NCBI GenBank assembly: GCA_002494015.1
Contig: DLAR01000035.1
Coordinates: 1-7,965, forward strand
Length of the DNA: 7,965 nucleotides
Direction of reading: 5' to 3'
From: Porphyromonadaceae bacterium UBA7042
Lineage (GTDB): Bacteria; Bacteroidota; Bacteroidia; Bacteroidales; Muribaculaceae
The notes under the pieces were generated by a model. It was not told the DNA's origin. It saw only the letters and a list, made by a program, of their open reading frames with translations, and ran no database searches. This document shows positions 1 through 6,465 of this stretch, one piece after another. Position 1 is the stretch's first letter. The number at the start of each line of letters is the position of its first letter. Both the position numbers and the translations under genes were made by a program.

Positions 1-9
1 ATTACACCT

Positions 10-105
10 CGGTCACATAGCCCCAGCTATGCTCCCTCTGTGCAATAACGAGTTAACTGAAAGATGCTACCACTTTGGATTAACATTTGTTATTAAACAA
101 CCTCT
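10..105 (+). repeat. Left copy of a two-block intergenic repeat upstream of yigZ
   Basis: This element matches the reverse complement of the right end of the window. Outer block A (10-39) is identical at 26 of 30 positions to 7965-7936. Inner block B (72-105) matches 7904-7870 at 30 positions, with four substitutions and a one-base gap. The spacer between the blocks is similar in length (32-33 bases) but poorly conserved. Block A holds a hairpin, CATAGC (16-21), loop CCCA, GCTATG (26-31). Block B contains TAACATTTG (81-89), close to the Bacteroidetes -7 word TAnnTTTG but one base longer, and I see no well-spaced TTTG upstream of it. It ends 29 bases before the yigZ start. It may be a promoter/leader cassette or a small dispersed repeat; the repeat call is firm, the function is not. 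Confidence 0.8.
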
Positions 106-131
106 AAACCTTAAACCCAAACCCTAAACCT
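102..131 (+). repeat. Imperfect heptamer run resembling CCCTAAA
   Basis: Consecutive units read CTCTAAA, CCTTAAA, CCCAAA, CCCTAAA and CCT, giving about four imperfect copies of a CCCTAAA-like heptamer. The run lies between repeat block B and the yigZ start codon. It resembles plant-type telomeric DNA but is short, degenerate and in a bacterial setting. It probably serves as an A-rich, unstructured leader for translation. Confidence 0.6.
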
Positions 132-134
132 GAC

Positions 135-725
135 TTGGCCCGTTACCTGACTATCGAGCAACCATCCGAGGCCGTTTTCCGCGAGAAAATGAGCCGCTTC
201 CTCTCATTTGCCTTTCCCGTTTCTTCGGCAGCCGAGGCAAAAGAGACAATCGCGCTCGTAGCCAACGAGTATCATGATGCCCGGCACGTCTGCTGGGCCT
301 ACATGATTGGGGCCGACCGCCTTGAATACCTGTCGACCGACAACGGCGAACCATCCGGCACCGCCGGGAAACCGATTCTCGGACAAATCAACTCATTCAA
401 CCTAACCAACATCGTCATAATCGTCGTGCGCTACTTTGGCGGCATAAAACTCGGCACGTCAGGACTCATCGCCGCCTACCGCGAGGCCGCCCGTCAGGCT
501 ATCGAGGCCGCTACTATAATCGAAGGGCGAGAAATGACAACCCTCACCGTCACCTTCCCCTACCTCGCCATGAACGACGTGATGCGTCTCATTAAAAACG
601 AAAACCTGAAAATCACATCACAGGAATTTGACAACACCTGCCGCATCACCCTATTCCTGCCCCTCGACCTCCTCCCCGCCGTCTCATCCCGTTTCAACGA
701 CATCTCGGGTACTTCTGTTGTCTGA
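135..725 (+). CDS. yigZ: YigZ / IMPACT (UPF0029) family protein
   Basis: This 196-residue protein has the full two-domain layout of YigZ. The N-terminal IMPACT domain (about 1-130) carries the family signatures DNGEPSGTAGKP (69-80) and VRYFGGIKLGTSGL (98-111). The C-terminal DUF1949-like ferredoxin-fold domain spans about 137-192. Length is near the roughly 200 residues of E. coli YigZ. The family is conserved from bacteria to the eukaryotic translation regulator IMPACT, but its bacterial role is unsettled; a nucleic-acid or ribosome-linked function is usually proposed. The start is TTG at 135: an in-frame TAA at 105-107 blocks extension and no ATG or GTG lies between, while the next ATG (codon 19) would remove the conserved region with SEAVFREK. 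No Shine-Dalgarno is evident and the leader is A-rich. It appears monocistronic, with its own repeat-bearing leader. Confidence 0.93.
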   Translation: MARYLTIEQPSEAVFREKMSRFLSFAFPVSSAAEAKETIALVANEYHDARHVCWAYMIGADRLEYLSTDNGEPSGTAGKPILGQINSFNLTNIVIIVVRYFGGIKLGTSGLIAAYREAARQAIEAATIIEGREMTTLTVTFPYLAMNDVMRLIKNENLKITSQEFDNTCRITLFLPLDLLPAVSSRFNDISGTSVV

Positions 726-747
726 AAAATTGTTCTATTTTTAACTT

Positions 748-778
748 TTCGACAAATAAATTATCTTTTATTGTCGAA
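748..778. terminator. AT-rich inverted repeat after yigZ, possible weak terminator or operator
   Basis: TTCGACA (748-754) pairs with TGTCGAA (772-778). After one bulged A, ATAAA (756-760) pairs with TTTAT (767-771), leaving a six-base loop. Only TTTC follows, so it is a weak intrinsic terminator for yigZ. It overlaps the putative -33 element of the next gene, so it could instead be a regulator-binding site. Confidence 0.4.
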
Positions 779-803
779 TTTCAAATAATTATTTATACCT
801 TTA
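770..803 (+). promoter_or_regulatory. Candidate Bacteroidetes promoter for the beta-barrel gene
   Basis: ATTG (770-773) resembles the -33 TTTG element and TACCTTTA (796-803) matches TAnnTTTG at seven of eight positions. The gap is 22 bases, slightly longer than usual. A start about 7 bases after the -7 word would leave a leader of roughly 30 bases before the ATG at 839. The surrounding 113-base intergenic region is strongly AT-rich compared with the genes. Confidence 0.4.
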
Positions 804-838
804 CGGCGGATACGCACACTAACCAACACATTTATGAT

Positions 839-1495
839 ATGAAAAAGTTATTTATTTCCCTCATCACAGTCCTCGCATGTTTCGCCGGGGCAAATGCCCA
901 AAACGTAGTCAACAACCCTGACAACCGTCCATACTTTGGACTCCGCGCCGGTCTCGACATCGCCTGTCCCGGGGATGTAAAGTCTGACGGAATCGGTATT
1001 GATGGCTATAAGAACGGTGCCGGATTCCACGCAGGGGTTATTTACAACCTCCCCGTGGTAGCCAACTTCTATGTTGAACCCGGCCTCAGCCTTTACTACA
1101 ACACCTATTCTTACAACAATGACATTTTAGATGCTCTCGATTGGTCAAGCGCATCTATCCGTAAATTTGGTTTCCGCATCCCCGTTATGGCCGGATACCA
1201 CTTTGACTTCACTCCCGACATCCGACTCCATGTCTTCACCGGGCCTGAGCTTGAAATCGGTTGCATAGCTAAAGCCCATGTCAAAGCCGGTGGCATCAGC
1301 GAGTCAGAAAGCGTCTATGGCGACGAAGGCAACATGAAACGTTTCAACTGCCTATGGGACTTCGGAGTTGCTCTCTCCTATCAGAAATTCCAGATCGGTT
1401 TCACCGGCGGCATCGGCATGGTCAACATGATTGATGAATCTGACGTGACATTCCACGAAAACCGCGTCTCCATCTCCCTCGGCTACAACTTCTAA
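839..1495 (+). CDS. Exported outer-membrane beta-barrel protein
   Basis: This 218-residue protein begins with a clear type I signal peptide: MKKLF, a hydrophobic core and a likely cut after AGANA (residue 20). The mature part shows alternating amphipathic beta-strands rich in Gly and aromatic residues, such as YFGLRAGLD (32-40) and FYVEPGLSLYY. It ends in SISLGYNF with a terminal Phe, the signal used by the BAM complex for outer-membrane insertion. Size and pattern fit a small (about eight-stranded) barrel of the PorT/OMP_b-brl class common in Bacteroidetes. No ligand or enzymatic function can be read from the sequence. The ATG at 839 is set by the signal peptide. It is transcribed alone, flanked by a candidate promoter and a strong terminator. 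The specific family name is less certain than the barrel call. Confidence 0.88.
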   Translation: MKKLFISLITVLACFAGANAQNVVNNPDNRPYFGLRAGLDIACPGDVKSDGIGIDGYKNGAGFHAGVIYNLPVVANFYVEPGLSLYYNTYSYNNDILDALDWSSASIRKFGFRIPVMAGYHFDFTPDIRLHVFTGPELEIGCIAKAHVKAGGISESESVYGDEGNMKRFNCLWDFGVALSYQKFQIGFTGGIGMVNMIDESDVTFHENRVSISLGYNF

Positions 1496-1510
1496 TACCC
1501 TCCCCAACAA

Positions 1511-1562
1511 CAAGAACGCGAGAGACGGCAACATGCCGACTCTCGCGTTCTTGCATTTTTTT
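1511..1562 (+). terminator. Strong intrinsic terminator after the beta-barrel gene
   Basis: A perfect 14-bp stem (1511-1524 with 1540-1553, starting CAAGAACGCGAGAG) is followed, after an A/A mismatch, by a 5-bp inner stem CGGCA/TGCCG (1526-1530 with 1534-1538) with loop ACA. A run of seven T (1556-1562) follows, as expected for rightward termination. The leftward operon ends at 1575. On that strand no T-run follows the stem, so it would stop leftward transcription less efficiently. Confidence 0.93.
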
Positions 1563-1574
1563 ACATCTCTCCTT

Positions 1575-2396
1575 TTATCCGTGTTTGTCCATGCCACGCG
1601 ATTTATCGCGTGAGAAAGCGACCTCGCGGGCCATGCAGTCAATAATCTCAGGAGTAACTGCGACGTAATCCTCCCTGCGCGGGGTGACGAGATAACCCGC
1701 CATCTCGACCGAGGCCGGACTCAGCAGCATCTCCCCCTCGCCGGTTCCATAGAACGACGGGCGGTGACACTTACGCCTGACAATGTCGATAACAAGCTGT
1801 CCCGCGACACGGTCTCGGTAACAGAGGATATTCACCATCTCTCCACGCGGCTGACCGATTGATTCAAGATACAGCTCGGCTTGACCGACAGCTGCGGCAT
1901 CGTCAATGACCTCAATCTTATGACACTCGACACTGATGTGCGGCTCAAACGGCGCAGCCTGAAAATGGAAATGATCTGGGGCCGACGCACCACAACGCGC
2001 CCCGTTGAAAAACACGGTATATCCGTCGAGCATACGCGCGAGCGCAATCATGTCGCCGATGCGCCCCGAAATATCCTGCGGCGTGTGGCTCGTCGCCGCG
2101 ATTGTGAAATGCCTGTCAAATATCGGGAACGGATTGACAAGTATCTCATACCCGCGCCACGACAATGCCCGCTGCTCGGATGGACGGTTGGCTGCACACA
2201 GAAAACATGGGCGCAAGGCAATCGACCCGGCATCGGTCTTGGCATTGGACGAGGCTGCGCGTGCGGGATTGAACAAGACCGTCATCTCCCCCACCCGCTT
2301 TGTCAGGCACCGCGCCAAGTCGGCATAATTACGCTCCGCAAGTGGCCACGCCGCTACCTGTTCCTTAAAAAAGACTTCTGTCTCGCTGACGGTCAT
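1575..2396 (-). CDS. DUF4922 HIT-like nucleotidyltransferase/phosphorylase
   Basis: This 273-residue protein resembles the HIT/GalT superfamily branch that includes ATP adenylyltransferase and GDP-L-galactose phosphorylase. Visible landmarks are the CFLC pair (64-67, possible metal site), NPFPIFDRHFTIA (88-100), the active-site stretch ASAPDHFHFQA (137-147) with His142, His144 and Gln146, and RRKCHRPSFY (207-216). In this superfamily the HxHxQ histidine forms a covalent nucleotidyl intermediate, so a reaction on a nucleotide, nucleotide sugar or sugar phosphate is likely; the substrate is unknown. There is no signal peptide, so it is cytoplasmic. Its ATG overlaps the stop of the upstream glycosyltransferase gene (ATGA at 2396-2393), and AGG about eight bases before the start may act as a weak ribosome site. 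It is the last gene of the leftward operon. The DUF4922 name is from memory of Bacteroidales annotation. Confidence 0.85.
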   Translation of the reverse strand: MTVSETEVFFKEQVAAWPLAERNYADLARCLTKRVGEMTVLFNPARAASSNAKTDAGSIALRPCFLCAANRPSEQRALSWRGYEILVNPFPIFDRHFTIAATSHTPQDISGRIGDMIALARMLDGYTVFFNGARCGASAPDHFHFQAAPFEPHISVECHKIEVIDDAAAVGQAELYLESIGQPRGEMVNILCYRDRVAGQLVIDIVRRKCHRPSFYGTGEGEMLLSPASVEMAGYLVTPRREDYVAVTPEIIDCMAREVAFSRDKSRGMDKHG

Positions 2397-3742
2397 TTAT
2401 TATTCCTGTTAAGATTCATGCGGGCCTGCAACTCGACACTACGCAACCAGTCCTTGTAGCTGTTATTGGCGTTCAGGCGGTCGCGGCTCAGTCCGTGGTC
2501 GGTATTGCCAGTCCACCGACGGCACATGTAAAGCGAGTCATAGATGCGCCCGAGACGGTAACGGCGCGAAATGGCGAGTCCCATAGCATAGTCCTCACCA
2601 TAGGAGACATCCGGAAACCCGATTGCCCGCGCCACAGGTGTGAAAAACGCGCGTGGCGCACCCAGTCCGTTGATGCGCAACGCATTGTTATGACCGTTTT
2701 CGTCACTCCACTCGCGATGGTCGATTAGGCCGGGAGGGATGACATTGCGGTCAAAGTCGGTCAGCGTGTAGCTCCCGACAACCATCCCGTATCCGCCCTC
2801 GCGGAATCTGTCGACAACCCTCTGCAATACCGTCTCGTCGCTATACACGTCGTCGCTGTCAAGCTGCACGGCAAACCGACCACAGAAGTTGGCATTTATT
2901 CCCTTGTTCCAGCAACCGCCGATGCCTAAATGCTCATTCTGACCGACATTGATTACCCGCAGAGCCGGAATTTCATTCTGCAACCGTGCAAGCAGCTCGG
3001 TTGTGCCGTCGGTACTCTGATTGTCAATCACAATTATGTTATAGGTAAAATCTGTCACCTGTGAGGCCGCACTCCTGACAGCGTCGGCAACCGTCGTGAC
3101 ACGGTTTCGCACCGGGATAATCACCGATGCCTCGACCGGGAAATTTCCGGTGGTGACATCGACTTTTTCCAGTGACGACGAGGGTATATACCCACCGGCT
3201 GACTTCAGCCACGCGGTGAACGCCCGCTCCATCTCGACCTGCGACGCACGGTTGCGCGGGTCGACATAGGAAAACTGCGCCTCTCCGCCGCCAACTCCAT
3301 CATCTTGCGGCTCCATCACCTCGTAAAGCGGTTCGGGAATGTGCACCAAGTCTCCTTTTAGAGACAGCCGTAGCCGCAGGTCATACCATCCCGCAGCCTC
3401 GTAATCATCGGTCATCTCATTGACTGTCTCGACAAGTAGTGCTGTATTGACCATAACAGAGTGACCGAAGTCAAAGTCATCCCTGACCGACCCCGTGCGG
3501 TAGTCATTGACCCGAAACAACTCTCCGGCCATGAAAAAATCGCTGTAAACCGCAGCAGCGCCTGTTTCGTTAAGGACATGCGACATGCGCGGCGACGGTA
3601 CTGAAACATCATCGCCCGTCAAGACAATAAGCGTCATGTCACAGCCTGACTCACGCGCCCCTTCGGCAATCAGTCTCATCCGCGCCGTCGACAGCAGCGG
3701 CAAGCCCCCCTCGGGGTAGGCTATATATACGGTATCGGTCAT
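2393..3742 (-). CDS. Family 2 glycosyltransferase with degenerate N-terminal half-domain
   Basis: This 449-residue cytoplasmic protein has a complete GT2 (GT-A) domain from about residue 203: ASVIIPVRNR (205-214), VIDNQSTDGT (238-247), the nucleotide-sugar/metal motif LDSDD (294-298), DHREW (341-345) and YGED (381-384), which likely contains the acceptor-side catalytic acid. The first 200 residues look like the second half of another GT2 fold, with VYSDFF (65-70) and GWYDLRLRL (118-126) followed by HIPEPLY (134-140), but they lack the first Rossmann motifs. I know this two-part architecture, at about this length, from other Bacteroidales, so it is not a truncation. No membrane segment is seen. 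Both ends overlap neighbours by ATGA, favouring stoichiometric synthesis with the amidase upstream and the HIT-like protein downstream. Donor and acceptor are unknown. Confidence 0.92.
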   Translation of the reverse strand: MTDTVYIAYPEGGLPLLSTARMRLIAEGARESGCDMTLIVLTGDDVSVPSPRMSHVLNETGAAAVYSDFFMAGELFRVNDYRTGSVRDDFDFGHSVMVNTALLVETVNEMTDDYEAAGWYDLRLRLSLKGDLVHIPEPLYEVMEPQDDGVGGGEAQFSYVDPRNRASQVEMERAFTAWLKSAGGYIPSSSLEKVDVTTGNFPVEASVIIPVRNRVTTVADAVRSAASQVTDFTYNIIVIDNQSTDGTTELLARLQNEIPALRVINVGQNEHLGIGGCWNKGINANFCGRFAVQLDSDDVYSDETVLQRVVDRFREGGYGMVVGSYTLTDFDRNVIPPGLIDHREWSDENGHNNALRINGLGAPRAFFTPVARAIGFPDVSYGEDYAMGLAISRRYRLGRIYDSLYMCRRWTGNTDHGLSRDRLNANNSYKDWLRSVELQARMNLNRNNK

Positions 3743-6465
3743 CTTCTTTTCTTTTTGGATGATTTTTTACTCTTTTTCTTTTTAGAATTTTTCTTGCTCT
3801 TGGAAGCTGTGGCAGTAGTTTTCTTTGCCGGAGCCTGTTTCACGACAGGAGCCTTGTGACCCGACGCGGTAAAGAACTGCAAAATCTGCCCCATCAGCTT
3901 ATCACGGCTGCGCTCACCCATGATAGTCTCAAACGGGAAACCCATAGTCACCGCGCGGTGAGTCCCGGGATCATAAGCCGTCGCAGCTATGTAGTCATTC
4001 TCGGTGTAGCGCAATATCGCTTCTCCCGCCGGTGATACAGGATAGAACGAGTCGGGCGACTCCACGGCATAGCATTCGGCATTAAGCTCGGTGGTAAAAT
4101 CGTAGGTCCCTGTTGAAAACTCAGGGAACCGGGACTTTACTTCCTTTACGCTCCCGATATCGGTCGCCTTGCCGGTGCGCCACCCCATCCCGAGTACCCG
4201 CGACGCGAAACGGCTGTCGCGCTCACGGTCGTTGCCCGAGCTGTGGGGGTTGTCGAAGAAATCGGTAGCGACATACGCTCCCGAGACCATAAGGCATCCC
4301 CCACGGTCGGCAAGCACTGACAACCGCCGTTGCAACGTGTCAGGGATAGCCTTGAATCGTGACCCGAATCGCCCGCTGCCGGTCTTTATCTCTTTCTGCT
4401 TGCCGAGAATCAGGTCTACTATCTTTACGTTGTCATACCCGTTGGCGAGATAACCGCCAAGACTGGTCGAGACAAACGAATAACCGGCTGCCGCAATGGC
4501 CCGGCCGTGGACGGCAGGGTAATCAAACGTGTTTCCGGCCATGACGCGGGTCTCCATGTCGGCACGGCTTGCACCGAATCCGGGCGAGTCATCGCTGGTC
4601 CACGCTATACACTTGCGCATCTCGGTCTGCTCTCCCGTATAGGAAATATCACGGATATAGGGCACACCGTGATCCGAGGCATAGTCAAACCCTCCCGTGC
4701 GATTCCCCGGCACAGCCTCGTCGGGACCCGACACTCGGGTGAAGCCGTTGATGACGAGCACCTGCGGCTTGCCACCGCCGCGATTGCACAACGACAGTGT
4801 TTCCGACGGGAACCCGGTCCCGCCCTTGTTGGCGGCGACCACCTTGTAGGAATATATTTTGTCATCCTCCACCGTCACCGGGAGATAGCTCTCGTCGATG
4901 ACCGCATACTCGGCAAACACGCCGTCATCGACACGCTCATAGACGATATAGTAATCAGCAGTGGCCGAAGGTTCCGACCGGTCGACAGTCGGTTTCCACG
5001 ACAGAATATAATCCTTGCCGCTCCCCGTTATGGCAAAATCCTTGACCGGCAGCGGCTGAACCACATAGTCCCGCCCGTCGCGGGCCGCGAGGAATTTGAG
5101 CATACCTTTATATATTGCCCTCGACACGGTGAAACGGAACGCAGGGTCAAGGCCGTAACGCATATCGGCAAGATTCTGATGGCTCATCAGTTCAAGCAGC
5201 ATCGCAGGCACCTCGGGTTCGCGCGCCTCGTGATAACTTTTGTCGCGCAACTTCCGCTGGGTCCAATCGGGTTCCCATTGCGAGCGGATGTCATCCATCA
5301 AGGTTGCTGTGACTGTATTGGCGAGTTGCAGGGAGCGGTTGCGCGACGAGCCATCACCGAGTTTTCCCCCGGCAGTGCAGACAATAGGGAGTGTTCCGAA
5401 AATGTCATAACCATCGGTCGTCCCGGCATCGGTGTGAAATGCAAACGACAAGTCAATCGGCACGTTGGCACCACCGCGGTCAGGCAACCGTTCCGACCCT
5501 CCGGCCATATAGTTGACCCACAGGCCGCGCGACTTATAGTCATCTTCATAATCATTTTCATTCTCCGAAATCGAGTAGACCGACGGCGGCATCCCGGCCC
5601 ATTGCAGCCAGTAGCGCGCCCCCTCGGTAAAACGTGGATAGCCGCTGACACTGCCGCCGCGGGCTACATTTCCCATACCGCCGCCAATCTTGACGGCATC
5701 CGCAGTCACGACGCTACCATTGTCGCCCGAAACATTGACAAGCTCCACGACAGGTTCCTCCTGTCGGCCTGCGGCAAGAGGAAATGTGCCGAGATAGACC
5801 CATGTACCGCCCCCCATCTGCTGGTTGACACGGAACTCGCGAGTCCCGGCAAGCGAGTTGACACGGTAAAGCGCGTCACTCGCACTGGCCGGCAGCGTGG
5901 CATAGCTGACATACACGGCATACTCCCCTGACTCGGGAATCTCGGGGTTCCATTCCGCAGTCGAGGCATTGCGCTCGTCGTTCACGCTCTTGACCACGCG
6001 GACCGTGCCGTCGCGAAACGGATTGTCGCCATAGTCGAGGGTTTCCCGCTTGAGCGCGAAACCCGGCTTGGAATCGACATCATGCCATCGTTCCTTGCCG
6101 TGGGTCTCGTGATAGCCGCCGGCACTGCGACAGCCGTCGTTGTCAACGATTATCTCAGCGGTCATGGTGTCGCGCTCACGGGGCAGCAGCACGTTGGCCC
6201 CGGCATTTTCAAGCATCGGGACAAGAAACGGCAGGACATAAGCCTGCGGGTAAAGGTCTTCCACCGTCCCGAAAAGTCTCCCGCGCTGCCACTTCCACCG
6301 GGCGTCTTTAGAGTCGAAGTAACGCCCGTGGCTCTGCCACAACGCGATGTGTGCGCCGTCAAGTCCGGCCGGAGCCTCGGGAGCATCCACGCGCGTGACC
6401 AGCGGTGGAGCCGCCGAGGCGCCCAGTGTCAGGAGCGAGACGGCCGCCAGTATAATTGTTTTCAT
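3739..6465 (-). CDS. Exported N-acetylmuramoyl-L-alanine amidase-like protein with golvesin-like insert and FN3
   Basis: This 908-residue protein starts with a signal peptide (cut probably after ASA, residue 18). An Amidase_3-like fold is split by an insertion. His46 (SHG) and Glu69 match the first two zinc ligands, NVLLPRERD (91-99) the following strand, His344 (FAFHTDAG) the third ligand, and Glu425 (PAMLLELMSHQN, 420-431) the catalytic Glu. All four key residues are present, so activity on the MurNAc-L-Ala bond of peptidoglycan is plausible. The insert at about 155-262 resembles golvesin/xanthan-lyase carbohydrate-binding domains. An FN3 domain lies at about 473-562, then an alpha/beta domain (565-868) that I do not recognise. 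The last 20 residues contain 12 Lys and 2 Arg. Homologues are often annotated xanthan lyase, which the retained amidase site argues against. The start is supported by GGAGG seven bases upstream. Confidence 0.85.
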   Translation of the reverse strand: MKTIILAAVSLLTLGASAAPPLVTRVDAPEAPAGLDGAHIALWQSHGRYFDSKDARWKWQRGRLFGTVEDLYPQAYVLPFLVPMLENAGANVLLPRERDTMTAEIIVDNDGCRSAGGYHETHGKERWHDVDSKPGFALKRETLDYGDNPFRDGTVRVVKSVNDERNASTAEWNPEIPESGEYAVYVSYATLPASASDALYRVNSLAGTREFRVNQQMGGGTWVYLGTFPLAAGRQEEPVVELVNVSGDNGSVVTADAVKIGGGMGNVARGGSVSGYPRFTEGARYWLQWAGMPPSVYSISENENDYEDDYKSRGLWVNYMAGGSERLPDRGGANVPIDLSFAFHTDAGTTDGYDIFGTLPIVCTAGGKLGDGSSRNRSLQLANTVTATLMDDIRSQWEPDWTQRKLRDKSYHEAREPEVPAMLLELMSHQNLADMRYGLDPAFRFTVSRAIYKGMLKFLAARDGRDYVVQPLPVKDFAITGSGKDYILSWKPTVDRSEPSATADYYIVYERVDDGVFAEYAVIDESYLPVTVEDDKIYSYKVVAANKGGTGFPSETLSLCNRGGGKPQVLVINGFTRVSGPDEAVPGNRTGGFDYASDHGVPYIRDISYTGEQTEMRKCIAWTSDDSPGFGASRADMETRVMAGNTFDYPAVHGRAIAAAGYSFVSTSLGGYLANGYDNVKIVDLILGKQKEIKTGSGRFGSRFKAIPDTLQRRLSVLADRGGCLMVSGAYVATDFFDNPHSSGNDRERDSRFASRVLGMGWRTGKATDIGSVKEVKSRFPEFSTGTYDFTTELNAECYAVESPDSFYPVSPAGEAILRYTENDYIAATAYDPGTHRAVTMGFPFETIMGERSRDKLMGQILQFFTASGHKAPVVKQAPAKKTTATASKSKKNSKKKKSKKSSKKKRR

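Noticed and set aside
839..898. Possible lipoprotein signal (VLAC at residues 11-14) in the beta-barrel protein
   Set aside because: Leu at -2 is a poor lipobox fit, and a standard signal peptidase I site (AGANA before Gln) follows. A terminal-Phe beta-barrel does not need a lipid anchor.
1511..1562. The hairpin as a small RNA gene or a fully bidirectional terminator
   Set aside because: A long GC-rich stem followed by seven T fits a rightward intrinsic terminator. On the minus strand no T-run follows the stem, and no separate promoter is visible.
1881..2459. 192-codon plus-strand frame over the DUF4922 gene
   Set aside because: It is antisense to a gene with clear active-site motifs and has low-complexity basic composition.
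4507..5931. 474-codon open frame on the plus strand
   Set aside because: It lies wholly antisense to the amidase gene, and its translation is rich in Arg, His and Ile without any recognisable domain. The codon bias of the true gene explains the open antisense frame.
3739..6465. Xanthan lyase as the product name
   Set aside because: The similarity is confined to the golvesin-like carbohydrate-binding insert. The catalytic residues visible are those of Amidase_3, not of a polysaccharide lyase.
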